Position numbers and translations under genes: made by a program. The notes beneath the pieces were generated by a model that did not search any database, had not been told where the DNA came from, and was given only the letters and a program-made list of their open reading frames with translations. A stretch of 64,000 nt of DNA, from positions 124,001 to 188,000 of the forward strand of contig JAVHJL010000004.1 in the NCBI GenBank assembly GCA_036971715.1. The letters run 5' to 3'. Numbering within the stretch: position 1 is the first letter of the stretch; each line of letters begins with the position of its first letter. Source of the DNA: Arthrobotrys musiformis (lineage: Eukaryota; Ascomycota; Orbiliomycetes; Orbiliales; Orbiliaceae). Positions 34,621 through 47,900 of the stretch are shown here, piece by piece.

Positions 34621-36166
34621 GATGTCTTCTTCGTAGATGGCGATGTTGGCGTCATGAAGCCATTAGATAAGTAGGTTCTGCCTGGGAGTATCTGATGTTG
34701 GATGTTTTGTGTTTGGTGTGTCGTGGTTTCCAGGCGGATGAGTGAATCCACGATGAGTCCCAGCGAAGGGAAGTCCAGGCAGGCCGACGACAGGGGTCTG
34801 GGGTCCGTGGTCCGTTGTTGCCAAAAGCGCAACAGCGGCAACACATCAACACATTTCTTTCCACATGTAGACGACAGGCTCCTAACGAAGGATCCGTTTC
34901 GGGCGTTCGCTTGGGCGAACTGCATGCTATTGTATATTAATATATTATAATATTATTATTGTGACGATGATACTGATAGCTCGGTAGTATGGAGTCTGGT
35001 TGGAGTTCGAGATGAATAGCGTAAACGGACTGCCAAACGAGGCCGCGGGATTAGGTACTGCGGTATCCTATCCTGGTGCGCATAATGGTGCTTGCCTGAC
35101 TCATTCATACGTGCCGGTACGCCAGGCAGTTTGTTCTGCCTGTGTCAGTGCAGCGTCAGTGTCTGTGAATGGATGGAATGGATATGAGTGAGTAAGTGAG
35201 ATAGTTATTTTCCTCACATTGTGGACAACGTTATCATCTCAATCAATCTTCCGTCTTCTTCTCTCTCCAGGCCCTGGTGTTCTTCAATCGAAAAGCTTCC
35301 TCGTCTACAGCGCTACGTATGCTCGTTCTCGCGCTCAGATTTTAACCCACGCCGCCGATTAATTATAAATCTCACCGTCCAGAGCCTCGATCGATCGACC
35401 AGCCCCTCGAAGCTCCGGTTCGAAGCTTTGACCCCGGGGTTTTGGTTAGTAAGTGTTGGTTTGGAGGCACGTACGGGTGTGTCGTCTCGTTGAGTGTTTG
35501 TCGGATCAGCCTCGTTGTCGCCTAGTCCAACCCAACCCAATCCACGCCCGAAGTTATATCTCACCGACATCATCAAACCTTGCTTGCTTCGTACTTTATA
35601 ATATATAAACAAATCAAATTCCAATCAGCCTTCAGTCGGGCAATTCGAGGGTCCGGGAGATCCAAAAGGGTGAGTCTTGATATTACACTTCCTTATAGTA
35701 ACTTAAGTCGGTACCTACCTGCGGATTGTATAATTTTGGATATGTCGACAAGGCTGCGCTTGATCATTTCGTATATATACCCTCTTGCGTTCTTTTTCCA
35801 GATCGGCCAGCATACCTTTTTACTCTCGCACCTTTTTTTCTTTGTCCCTTTCTTTCTCTCTTCCTCCCCTTCTTTCTTTCTTTCTTTCCTGCATTCTTTC
35901 TTTGTTTGTTACTAGACTACTTTGTTTGCTAGTTCTGCTGAGAACTTTGCGAGGAGGAAAGAAGGCTGGATATCTGTGGAACCCTCTTCCAGGCTATAGT
36001 TGTTGCTTATAGCTGAGCCTTGCCCTTATTCCCACAAACAATCAAACTGAGCATTAACTTACCAACAAAATCCATCAAACTCTCAGAATTAATCTCACGA
36101 TTCTGGTCTCTTGCCTAGTCTCTATCTCCATCCAGCGAGGTCAGTGGTTGCTCTGAATTCAAAATC
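34621..36166. other. Intergenic; divergent promoters with CT-rich tract
   Basis: These 1.5 kb separate the NYN gene (minus) from an F-box gene (plus). No coding region is supported. A strongly pyrimidine-rich tract (T/C runs, several CTTT units) spans about 35818-35910. Such tracts are common just upstream of transcription starts in ascomycetes. Confidence 0.55.
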
Positions 36167-37324
36167 ATGGCGAGCATTCACGACGAATTCATGGCTCCCA
36201 CCCGTACCACCCCAGCAGGGGTCGGCGACCTTCCCTTGGAACTTCACCAACAAATCCTCTCCTACCTTCCCTGGAGGGACCAGCTCAACTGCGAACACGT
36301 CTGCAGAGCCTGGCGTGAGGATCTCCGTGGAAGGCTTTCTAAGCCTCGTAGCATAATTGCTCCGTGGTTACCCCAGCAGGACTTCGATATCGGTCTGTAC
36401 GGCGCCTTGACAGTTCACACCCTCGTCACGAATGGCCGGGGATTCTCCTTCAAATGCCACCAGGGATATAGACTATACCCTGGTGCTCCAATCATTGCAG
36501 AGGATACCTTCATGGAGCTTGGAAATGCCGTCATGGATGAGGATTTGGAGGTCCTCGATTCTATCCATTCCTTCCACTTCATCCAAAAGCAGGGAACTGG
36601 TTCGGATGCAAAGTTCGTTCAATACCCAGTGGCGAATCTATCGTTTTTAGACGACTTGTTTGTCATGCCTGCCTTTGTCGACGAGGACGAGATCAGGAAG
36701 CTATACTGCAGGCTCAACCTTCAAGAATTAGCTCCGAAGCCACAAGATGAAGGCGAAAACGGAGAAGCCAGCGGTTCGTTGAACCAGGCGGCTGCTGCCA
36801 ACAACACTGTCGGTACTGGGAATGACAATGACGGTGATGATGACGACGACGATAATGACGATGATGACGACGGAGATGACAACAGCGACTCGGACGATGA
36901 AGATCAAGACACGTCCAACGGCCCAACCCGGACAAACCTCTGCTCAAACAACTTCACCACGAACGTCAATCTCAATCAAGAAGGACACAGCACTGATACG
37001 ACCTATAGACTCATGCTCGGATCTCTCCTCTTGAAAATGCGCGAACATATCCTCCAGGATGTCATTCGCATCAAGAACCTCGATCCCAATAACGCATCTT
37101 ATCCCGAAAACCTAGATGCCGGGGATATTCTACGACTAGACGAACGGCGAGCTACTGAAAAGAAGGGCTACGAGAATGGAACAGTTTTTATTGATAATCT
37201 TCAATTCGAGCGTTGCAGGGAGGGCCAAGCTTTGAGTATCTCTTTTAATGGAATGATTCTTTCAGACGAAGCCTTGCAAGCTATCACTACGAGAGCTGAC
37301 ACCGAACCCGTCACCCAAGCCTGA
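36167..37324 (+). CDS. F-box protein with acidic Asp-rich region
   Basis: A single exon of 385 codons. The F-box is near residues 20-54: VGDLPLELHQQILSYLPWRD, then QLNCEHVCRAWREDL. Residues about 222-248 form a very acidic Asp/Asn run (more than 15 Asp), coded by GAT/GAC repeats that may vary in length. Before it lies an Ala/Asn linker, and after it a helical C-terminus (LMLGSLLLKMREHILQDVI). Expected partner: Skp1 in an SCF ubiquitin ligase. The acidic run could be a flexible or protein-binding linker. The start at 36167 is favoured by its AAATC-ATG context and by the usual short N-terminus before the F-box. No substrate-binding repeat is recognised. Confidence 0.87.
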   Translation: MASIHDEFMAPTRTTPAGVGDLPLELHQQILSYLPWRDQLNCEHVCRAWREDLRGRLSKPRSIIAPWLPQQDFDIGLYGALTVHTLVTNGRGFSFKCHQGYRLYPGAPIIAEDTFMELGNAVMDEDLEVLDSIHSFHFIQKQGTGSDAKFVQYPVANLSFLDDLFVMPAFVDEDEIRKLYCRLNLQELAPKPQDEGENGEASGSLNQAAAANNTVGTGNDNDGDDDDDDNDDDDDGDDNSDSDDEDQDTSNGPTRTNLCSNNFTTNVNLNQEGHSTDTTYRLMLGSLLLKMREHILQDVIRIKNLDPNNASYPENLDAGDILRLDERRATEKKGYENGTVFIDNLQFERCREGQALSISFNGMILSDEALQAITTRADTEPVTQA

Positions 37325-40300
37325 AGACCGAGTCCCTCGGGTCCTCGTCTTCTATATCCAAAATCCGTGACTTTCTTAAAATTTTGTGATTCTGACTTTT
37401 CTTTCGTTCAGTATGTCCTCTGTTTTATCCTCTGTCAAGCTCGCTCTCATCGTACCTCCCACCCGATTGTTTCTACCTTCCTCCCGCCGTCCTTATCCAG
37501 ACCCACCGGGGCTCTTCCAAACCGTTTTTAACCTTTTAAGTTTTCCAACATCCAAACCCTCTTTCCGAAGCTTCCGTTTTTTCCTTAATTTATGTCCTTA
37601 CTTGTGTTTCTAATTAGCTAAGGTGGTTTCTGGGATACTGCAGATAGTAATATAGTACCAACTATCGAAAACCCTCAATTAGTTAGGGCAAAACAATAAA
37701 ATAGCAATGGATTTTTCCCCAGACTATTGTATTATGTCGGTTGTAATAGCTTCAGTTTGGTAAGGCTGAGAATTGAATCCTTCAAAGTGTGCATGTAGGC
37801 TTGCCAAGCTAGGGGCACGAGGCACCAGACGTCAAAAGGCGCTGTCTGTCAGCCGTGGTTTGTATAATACGATCGGCGACGGATTAAACTTCCATCTGGC
37901 ATGGGGGGTTTGCAGCAGAGACCTACTTTCCCACCTCTTAGTAAGGTATCTCCACACCCGTTACAAGGTAAAAAGGCGAGATAGCTAGAGATAAAGAGGA
38001 GGGAACTTGACATGGACAGGGTCGACGGGAAGCTACAGGCAAAACCAGCCCATACCGTCCCTAACGGCACAAACCCAGACCGCGCGAAGGAGGGAACTAC
38101 ATCGGGACCGGAGATAAAGGCAGATCCCAAGAAGCATCACGATACTCCCCGAGGCCTTGGTACACTCATTTCTCCCACAAGCTACCCAAATGTCACAAAG
38201 GCGGGAGCGAGCACTGTGGTGTTGTCCAACAAAAAGGAATGAAAGATCAAAAGGCGTGGAATTGAGCTCGTGATGGCCCATCTGCCCCAGAGTCGTCCTT
38301 CCACTCGTCCTTCCGCTCGCTAACAATTCCTTCATCCAGATCGCGGAGCTCAATTCGAGGGATGTGGGAGCCGTTACACAAGAACAAAAGGTTTCCCCGG
38401 GTCAAAAGGGAGAAAGAACCAAGGTATAGGTGAGCGTCCCCCAACGATGGAAAGAAGGGAGAAAACCGTGGTCTAAGGGGAAACCCTTGATGTCACGACG
38501 CTGTCTAGCGATTCCCCTTCTGGACACTGGTACCATGGTATTGTTACACAGCAGCTGGTCCGGAGCGAACACAGCAGCAGGAGCACTAACGGAATTCACG
38601 ATACGAAGGCTGTCCAGCTAATCTCTACCCGATAAACGGGAAGAGATCAAGGCTATTTCTAAGCACGTTCTCATCCAACATTGCGGAATGTTGATAATCT
38701 CGGGAAGCAGCATGAATCCAACAAGACCCGCCCTTCTTGATTTTATCGAGCTCTGCAGTCGGTAGGTAGCCTCAATTTCAGGCGCCTAGGCGGACGGTTG
38801 TAATTCGATCCCGTCGGGTGCGGGTCGAATATAATTAGCGGCAATAGCACTCCCGTTGCAACGAATATGGCTCACGAGTTATCCGGCACGGGATGCTCAA
38901 ATATTCCCGTTTCCTTCGTCATATGCGTCGTCGCCATACGCGTATTATCCACGTATAATATAAAATCGGCGCGGTATGACAAGAGACGGGAGGAGTACTC
39001 TAAACCACTGTTGCGCGGATTCGCCATACAACTGAAAAAACGAGAACTCCACCAAAATTCCACCAAAGATATAAAAAAGTCTTATCGATAAGAGGTGGTG
39101 CCCCCAAAAATCAATTTCTGACACAAAACACAAACTCGCTGGCAGCTGATCTCGAGGAAGGTCAGCAAATTCGTTGTACTTGGTACTACGGTTCGGAAAC
39201 TATGAATTCCCTTTCCTCGCAACTTCAGACGAAAACTAGGCTGTGTCCACGGGATCGGCTTGTCTTACAAAGTCGCAAGAATAACGTCGGCCGGGAAATT
39301 ATACACTTTGAATGTTGGTGCTGTAGCGAGTGGGCCAAGGAGAATTTCCTGTGTGACCCAGCTGCGGTTAGTTGCATATTGGAGGTATGTGATGCTAAGT
39401 GGTGAAGGTTGCCAGCAGGATAGGAATGTAAAGATCGATCACGAATCGACGGCCCGAACGGTTTACCAAGCATGCTGAGCAGGATAATTACATGAATACG
39501 GGCGCTTGTTATACATTTGATATAAGAAAATTAGCCGGAGACTAGGACCTTTTTTTTTTTTTTTTTTTGCATCCCATGAAATTCAAAGCATCAAGATATC
39601 AGAGGTTCCCGAACCAAAGCCTCTTGATTGAATGTCTCGGGAACATGAAACTTGCTTGCCGATGAGACCTAAAAAAATTAGGCGCCTTCGAACGGTATTC
39701 GAACGGTATTCAAACGGCCTACTTTGGTACCGAGCAACGATGGACAAACTAAGCTTAATATATTGACAATAAAATAAATCGAGTAGCTTTAACGTTACAC
39801 GGGCTTTTGTCCAACGTCGAAGAGTGTAGTCTAGGGCGAAGAGTGCATTGCCGAGCCACAATTGCACAAATTCACTAGTTGTACCGGATTTGAGATTGTT
39901 GAAAACCCAGGTGACGGGCGTGGTTCGTGCGAGCGGAATTCGATCCATAGGCACGAAGCACCTGGTTCCGTATTTCATTCTATGTCTTGGCTTGAGCCCC
40001 GGGCCACTTTAATGAATGCTGCACATATGCGTCTAAATCCCGTCTCGAACCCGCGGGCCATATGGCCACATTTACCGTTGGTGACAAATGCTCCAACGGC
40101 AGTACGGGAGGGTGAGATCTACCGATTTACTACTCTATTCTGGTCAAAAGAGTTCAGTACCTGCAGGAATGCGGGAGCATCCTAAAACCACTGGGAAAAG
40201 AGACAATGAGAAGAGCTCCTTCCCGTAACTCATATATGTGCACATGGATCCCAGAATCCAACACTTCTGGAACCTGTGTAACTCTCCTCAGGCCTCAGGC

Positions 40301-40572
40301 CGCCAAAACATGCGAGAGAGGCAACATGCCTGAACACCAGGTAAACCCTTAGAATTGTATTCTATAACCCGTTCGGACACATATACGCCCATTCTGCGCT
40401 GCATAGCTCACCCACTAAAGAAGTTTCTAAACACTGTCACAAAACCTCCTCTGAAAAAGGCTGAATCTAAATAAATCTATCTATAAAAATAGGGTTCCAT
40501 CCTTGCCATCCCAGAAAGAATCATCTATCACGAGATCAATATACCTAGACCTCACTCAGGGGAACAATCAAA
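37325..40572. other. Intergenic 3.2 kb, no gene recognised
   Basis: Several open frames of 60-130 codons occur on both strands (for example 39583-39978 minus), but none has a motif, a plausible splice partner or codon use that stands out. A 19-nt T run lies at about 39550-39568. A near-duplicated unit (CGAACGGTATT / CAAACGGCC) occurs at 39688-39720. The segment could hold degraded mobile sequence. Confidence 0.45.
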
Positions 40573-41463
40573 ATGTCTGCACATTCGAAGCCTTGTCTTA
40601 CCTCGCTCCCAACGGAGATCCAGTTAAATATTCTCTCCCACCTCACGGATATGAATAGTCAGACTAGCATCTACGGAACATGCACCCTCTGGCGGCAGAT
40701 GCTTAATAGATATATAATGCTCCGTGCTGCGAGATACTACCGCGGCAGAGCGCCCTACATTTACTTCCCCGTTGTCCACAGGTTCTTCGACATCTCTCCT
40801 CGAGGGAACGGCCGCTGTCAAGTCAAGGGCGGTGAAATTGTTGGCTACCAATACAGGACCGATGCTTTTGGCTACATGGATGTTTCCGATATGGTCAAAA
40901 ATGACATGATGTTTTCCCCGGTGTGTGGGTCTGGGTGGTGGGCCCCAAGCAGGCAAGGTACGACTGTCATCCGGAGATTTACTCAATTTCAATCCGTTAA
41001 ACCTGGAGACGAGGTAGAAATCAACCACAGCGGGAACACTGAAGAGCTCGATGCCGAAGGAGAACTCAGCACAACTCCCTCCAATGCTTTGGCAGCCGTC
41101 GATATCGAAACCCGCAATACGATGGACGCCGTGTGGTTCCACATTCAAATTGGCTACGACTTCCAACGCGATAAAGGAGATCCTATTTCGAGCGTTTGGG
41201 AAAGGATCCTGCTCCCGAAAGGCTCCACGATTGAAACCTGGACCAACGCCGTTCTAGAAGCTGCCAAATCGTCGCTTCGCCAGAAGGGGAAACCGATCGC
41301 CCTTGACTTTTACCTAGAATTTCGTGAAGCATTTGTTTCCGGGTCTAAACCAGCACAAGGGTGGTATGTGGAGGTCTGGGTAATCCTCTCCGAAAATTTG
41401 GAAGAAAGGTTGGCGAGACTACAGTTGCGGGACAATGGTATAGTCCTTGTGGCTGTTCTGTAG
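40573..41463 (+). CDS. F-box protein
   Basis: A single exon of 296 codons. The N-terminal F-box (about residues 9-46) reads LTSLPTEIQLNILSHLTDMN, then SQTSIYGTCTLWRQML. It is more divergent than its neighbours: the usual VC pair is GTC here. The remaining 250 residues contain YYRGRAPYIYFPVVHRFFDI and a C-terminal part ending with ENLEERLARLQL, without known repeats. Expected role: substrate adaptor for an SCF ligase, by family only. The ATG lies in a good context (ATCAAAATG). Its 3' end is 529 bp from the 3' end of the NLR-like gene, which runs the other way. Confidence 0.8.
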   Translation: MSAHSKPCLTSLPTEIQLNILSHLTDMNSQTSIYGTCTLWRQMLNRYIMLRAARYYRGRAPYIYFPVVHRFFDISPRGNGRCQVKGGEIVGYQYRTDAFGYMDVSDMVKNDMMFSPVCGSGWWAPSRQGTTVIRRFTQFQSVKPGDEVEINHSGNTEELDAEGELSTTPSNALAAVDIETRNTMDAVWFHIQIGYDFQRDKGDPISSVWERILLPKGSTIETWTNAVLEAAKSSLRQKGKPIALDFYLEFREAFVSGSKPAQGWYVEVWVILSENLEERLARLQLRDNGIVLVAVL

Positions 41464-41992
41464 GGAGTAGTCATTATGGCGTTATCAATACTAGAACGCA
41501 AAGGCACCTCTCAATATATATGCAATTAGGTCGAGGAGCTGGCATGGCGGAGCAATTATCGTCCGAATTTATCCCACTGGCCTTTGGGCACCCGAAGCCA
41601 TAAGGAAAGTCTGAATTTACAAAAGGAAAACTACGACTTTTCGATTTTTTTTCTTCAATTCCTTTTTCTAGGTCAATTTTCTGCTCCTTTATCTCTTCCT
41701 GTTTTTAGCTTATTCTTCCTTCTCTTTCCCTTTCATTTCTTTCGTGATTTCATTTCATTTTCCTTCCATTCGTTGTATATTATATAATTATTCTTCCTTT
41801 CTTTTTTGCTTTCAAGATCCTATGTATTTACCTAGACATTTCTCAATTTTTCATCTTAGAATACTATTACCCCTCGAGCTAGGTCGTTTACTATTTTTTA
41901 CTGTAACCAAGTTTCAATTCGATTTTAAATTGACTAAGTCGTACACATCTAAATATGAGGCCGGTCTCCAAGTTGGTTCAACGCAGCTATAA
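41464..41992. other. Convergent 3' spacer, T/C-rich
   Basis: About 530 bases lie between two converging genes and hold no gene. The stretch 41637-41820 is strongly T/C-rich on the plus strand. Confidence 0.5.
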
Positions 41993-44900
41993 TTAAATCC
42001 ACCGGTTGAAGGTCATCACAGAATCATTAACCTGGGTGTCGCTAGGGTTAGCGCATTCCAGTAATTCAAACCCATCCAAGATGCTTCCGTCCCATGCCCA
42101 ATCTGGATTGTTCGCCAAGTTGAATTGGAACGGCTCCTCTCCGAAATTGATTTTTACGTCCTTATAATCCCACGAGAAAGCGAACATGGGGACGTATCGT
42201 GCGGTAACTCGTAGCTTTACGATATTGCGTATAACTCCATTGTATGTCTGAAACATCGTATTTTGAAGAGGGTCCAATCCACAGCCTATACAATAAGTGT
42301 CGGCTGTGGGCTGGAGCTGTGGGTCTTGAACGATTTTCTTGGAATTCGTCATTAGGTCCGTCCACTGTAAAACTACCTCCTCATAATTGAGGAAGAAGGT
42401 TGTAGAGCTCTTTGGACCAAGTGACTCGAAGCCGATCGATAACGGATGGCGATTAGTCCTAAAAGAAATTTCTAAGTTAGGATCTTCCCCCTAATTCTGA
42501 CCCTGCTTTTAGTTGAATTGGAGGGTGGTATAATCTAACACCTACTTTTCTTTGTCTTGAGAGCTCTGTTCTTCAGTGGTGCAATCCCCTCCATATTTCG
42601 AGTTGCTCGTAGGCTTCGAAACCCGTGCCTCAAAGTAGAAATGTTCCCCTGGAGGCACTGCATGATCTGCTAAAATCGTCGTGCAAGCCTTTACTGTAGG
42701 CGCGGGTCCGCGTGAGCTTTCCCAACGTTTCCGCAGACCTTCATCTTCAAATTTAACAGATGTATCTATTTTTCAATGTTACTCATGTTAGATTTCCAGA
42801 TCGATATTGGGCGTATCAGTCAAAGAGGGCACCCGGGAATCTCAAACCTGGCAAATTAAATACTAGCCCATCCTCAGAGAGATCCCCAAAAGATCCCACA
42901 ACTCTGGTAGTGCGAGATGGTCTTGAAATTGTACCCTTGGGCGAAGGCTCCCTCGTGCTGAGCTTTAAGATATCGATCATCTCCTCCCGTTTAAGATGAA
43001 GGAGAACGTCAACCAAACTCCAACCAGAGCTATCCCTGAAGGGGGAGTCGTAAAGTCGGGTGATCGTTGGAAGTTTTAGATGATGCCACATCCTTTTCTC
43101 TTCTGCAGCTGTAGGATCGAACAGAGCCGTTTCGAACATAGAAAGGCATATTGGAGGCACGTGCTCCAAGATGTAATTGAAAATTTCTTTAGCCTTCAAG
43201 AGACGCGTGGTCAAATTTGTTAATTGTTCCAGCCGTTCACCCTTCATAACATAGACGAGCATTTCGCTCGCACGGTCCTGCAAGGTTCTGCCTTCTGGTA
43301 GTTGCCGGGACTTTAAATTCGGACTGAAGGCCAAAATCTCTTTAAGTGCGTGGAGGTTTATGTTGTCAATGGCAAAGTCAATGGGCATATTACCCTCAAG
43401 ATTGGTTTCCAGAAGTAAATCTTGAATATCAGAGGGGTGGATACCGTTCCTTAAAAGAACGTCCATAAGTTTCCCAAAAGGTTGCATGGGATCATCGAAC
43501 ATGTGAGCAGCAGGATTATCAGCCGCTCGATGCAAGATGTTAATCCCTTCTTCCGTGAGCATTCCCATATTGCCCCGAGAAATATAGCCGCGTTCTATAT
43601 ATTTCTGGATAAAGAATTCGATGAGATGAAATTTTTCAGATACAATGAGAGTCAATGTTAGTGGCTTCAGCCCATCCTCCCTAGTCTTCATGATATCAAC
43701 GCCAGCATCATATAGGATCGAAGCAATCTCAAGCTCTGATTTCTCATCAGAACGTTCGTTGGTCCCAAGAGTATGGAAAAGATTCTGGCCGGCGATATCA
43801 TCATCGTGTGGGTCTGCCCCAAGGTCGATAAGTAGCCGAACAGCTTCGACCCAATACTCATTGACTGCGAGTGCTAACGGACTTTGGCTTTTGGAGTTCT
43901 GCGCGTTCACAAGATCATCATGGTTTGCTTGCCTCATATTCCTCATCATGATGCAAATTTGCATAACTTCCTCAACTTTCTTTTTGTCGCTAGGTCGCTC
44001 CCGTCCCCGGAATAAATAGTGCATGGCTGTGTAACTCTCCTTGTCCTTCAAATGAACATCCCATTGCCCGGAAAGACAAAGAAGCTTAAAAAAGTCGAGG
44101 TCGCCGACTCGCGCGGCTAAGTGAAGGAGATTCGTGTCACGAGGGCCTCGTATCTTTTCTAGATTAGCCGTATGGGGAAGAATAATCGCGGCGGATTTCA
44201 AAAGCGAATGTACGGTCTTGTCGCTCATTTTCTCTCCCCAGTATATAAGGTCGTGAAGAATGGATACTAACGGTAATTCCATCGTACCAGCACTACTACA
44301 TGCTGGCATGCCCCTAGTGACTGATCTGCGGAAGCATTTCCCCGTCTTATTGGCATCAGCACCATAATCAAGTAAACATTTGACAGTTTCGGGGTGCTCT
44401 GCTGCAATGTATAAGGGGACGCGGCCGAAAGAATCAGGTGTGTCGACAGTCGGGGTTATAGGGATATTTTTTGAGCAGTGTTCCTTTATTAGATCGATCA
44501 GTTTGGACCTCAACAGCATTTCGTTTTTTCCATGTTGATCAATGAAGCCTTCTAAATTCTTCTCCAAGTCCTGGGATAGGTCCTCTAGGCGCCTCCGTTC
44601 TCTTAAGGAAGGCATATCCTGGGATTCCAAAATGGTGTAAAACCAACCCAGCTTAATATCCCGATGTTTATTAAGTGCCAACCATGCGGTTAAGAATCCG
44701 TTATCCAAATCCGAGAGCATCCAGGTCACTATGGTAAAGCTCAAGGTCTCCGCAAAATCCTGGGACGTCGTGACTTGGCACAAAAAGTACTCTAATTCCT
44801 CGGGGGCGGTAAGTGTGAGCCCCAAAATTTTTGCTAGCTGCCTCGTCGCAATATCTGTAGCAGGATATTGCTGACATTCGAGAGAAATGGCAGAAAATTT

Positions 44901-47900
44901 CCTATCAAAAGCAGCCTGACGCGCCGGGCTAATCTGGGGTTGAATAAGATCTTTGTTTTCTTTCGGCTGTGCCATTATATAGTCAATCAAAAGTCGTAGC
45001 CCGAACCTGCATGCCACATGTATAGGTTTCTGGGGCACAGAATCAAAAGCAAACCCGCCTGGGGTTTTCCGCCCTCTACTGGGGTTATACTCAGGGAGAA
45101 TACTTGTAACCTGAACACCCCACATTTGCAAGTTTTCCGGTCTTATGAAGATCGAAATCTGCGTTAATAATTGGAACCACCAAGCGTCGTCCAGGCTGCT
45201 TCTTCCATTCCACCAATTTTGTAAGATTCGAATGTGATCCTGCCAATGTCGGATTTCGTATCGAGGTGGCGGGGGCACCACGCCTTTAGGAGTGTACCAC
45301 TTGGTCGTGTCACCCACCTCTGGCCACACCATATATTTCTCCTGAAACGAAACACTATTCAGTGCCGTTACTAGAGCAAATTTTAGATAGTCCATATAGA
45401 AATAATGGGCTGCTGACACAAAACTTTTATTAATGAGAGGTTCTTACGAGTATCAAGGGCTATCGACATATGAGCTTCCTGCTTAACGAAAAGCTCGTTC
45501 AAGTTGTCCCCATATCGAATAAAAGCGGCTAGAAAATTATTAGCTCCGAGATCCCAGGCTCCCTTAAGCTATGCAGAGTGTGGTATATATATACTTACGA
45601 GTAAAAGTAAAATTGAAGACTGTGTTCCCTTTTCGATCGTGGGCCTTGCGAAATCCATAAGAGTTTAAGAGCTTCGACTTGGAGTTGGGATCATCTTGTA
45701 TCCATTCTCGAATAGAAATGTCCACGCTTACCAAGCCTGTGGCCCTATCGAGTTTGAAAAAGTCCCGGCCCGCATTTTCCAGATGATGGATTATATCTTT
45801 GACATCCGGGTCTTCATACGGGTCTGTCTGAATAAGAGCCATGATATCTGCATCATAGCTCAAGGCTAAGGCCTTGGATACTTCCTCCGGGTTTTCCACT
45901 ATGTCTTGACTACGCTCTCTGGTAGATTCGTCTAAGGACTTGCTTTTATAAAGCTCGCGATAGTGGTCGGAGATTTCGATGATGTTCATTCCAGAGATAC
46001 TCCAAACGACCCATTTGAGAAAGATTGCCACGAGCTCCTGTTCGTCTGGAGTCAAAGACTCGAGACTATTCATGTATATATCCCCAATAGAAGCTGGTAA
46101 TCGCTGGATCTTGGCTTGTAGTGGCTCTTTTGATGGTTGTTGAAGGCTCGCGATAATTAACCTACCACTGGCCGTCAGCTACCCTCTTTCATTAAAATGA
46201 GAGCGGAACAAAAAATTGATTTACCTCGCGATCGTAAAATCTCCTTTGGCTTTCTCGTGAATGATGCTCACAATGCGCGCGAGCTCTGTATTGAAGAATT
46301 TGTGAAAACGGTCCGGATTGATACGTCGGGTTAAAACCGCCCCCACGTCCTGTCTTAGGTAGACCTCTAAATCATTTGAATTTTTTTCTGACGTTATTTC
46401 GATGACTCTGAGCTCTTCAAGACCTTCGTTTGGGACTTCAGCTAGGACATCGATGTTGCTCCGCGCAGAAAATATAAGCCTTAAACCGTCTGGTTTATCC
46501 TTTACGATCGAGAGAAGATGCTTTCCTAGATTTTGCTCCCACCGGTCCTGACATTCGTCTAATGCGTCAACAAATAGATAAACCCGTTGCTTGAGATTAT
46601 CGGAAATGTTTCGGATAGTTTCACTCAAAGACTCGAGGCTCGTTAGAAATGAGGTAGATGAGCTAGTATCCTTCTGAGGGTCTCCGAAGCCGGGGTTGAG
46701 GATCATAACTGCACGACTTAGTGCAGCCATGTCATTGCGAAGTTGGTCGCTATCTAGTAATTGACAGAGCAATGACTCTAGTGCCGTTCTTGATTGTTGA
46801 ATATCTTGTTCTCCCTTTTTGAAGAAGAAATGGCAAAGGAGTGAATCTTCGGTGCTAAGGGCTCTTGAAACGCTCATCATAATAACGGATTTGCCGTGTC
46901 CACGGGGTCCTTTGATGTAAAGGGTATTGGTCTTGTTAGAGCGGTCTTTCCAATCGGTATACGCATCATCATTGAATAGCCAGCTAGCGACTAATGAGCC
47001 ATTACGCTGGTTTATTATCTTCGTCAGACGGTCATTGAGGGTTTTGAGATACGTCTTGTGGGCCTCCGAGGTCATCATCTTGTTTCGCTGGTGGCTGAGT
47101 TCCACCAGTAAGGCCTGTCGGTTGACCGCGTCTACCAATTCGCTGCCGATCGCCGTGAAGTCTTGTTTGGTGGTTCTGAATTAGCTACACTCTCGATAAG
47201 ACATGCCCCGCGGGTACTTCCTTAAGTAAGTTTTGGATTTTCTCCAGCATGAGCAATACTTACTGCTGACATTTACTATTATTTGGTCCAGCTTGGTGCC
47301 GGTCCCTATATCGCATAACCCAGCGTCATTAGAATCAAATACGAATGTACTTGTCTCAGATACCGACATATATACTCACGGAAGTTTTCATTTAGGAGTG
47401 ATTCTTCGAAGTGAACCTGTGTGATCTTGACTATTTCCTGGTACTTCTCTAATAGAGCATCGACCTTTTCTTGTAGTTCCCTTGTGAAGAGATCTTTCAG
47501 AGTGACTCCGAACCCTAGAAATAGCAGAATTTTCTAAATTAGGATTGGGTCTTCTAGTTTGGCATGTATATAAAGGTATTTGGGGGGTTAACTTTTCAGT
47601 TTGCTTTGGTCAAAATGCGGTTTTGCGCACCAGAGAAAGTCCAGGATGTTAAATATAAGTTCGGGGATATCAGAATCCCATATTTCAAGTCTAGGGGAAC
47701 TGCCATCGCTGTTCATGAGTCTCATCCGAGCTTCCCATCTGATACAATCAATGATTATAGTTGCAATGCTGTCGCAGGTGCCGCATATCAAGAGTCTTGT
47801 TTGGAATTTTGCATTCCCAACCTAATATACGCCAAAGAGTGCGGGCTTAGCGCAATCCAGCCCCTATATACCAGTGAATACACACGATCAGGGGTTTATA

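Noticed and set aside
39583..39978. 131-codon minus-strand frame as a possible gene
   Set aside because: No motif, no clear splice partner and no neighbouring promoter features; kept as unassigned intergenic sequence.
42816..42832. Stop of the NLR-like protein at 42816 (no SPRY domain)
   Set aside because: A GTGCCC donor, a TCTAACA branch point and a phase-matching acceptor lead into three exons with SPRY motifs. Not formally excluded without transcripts.
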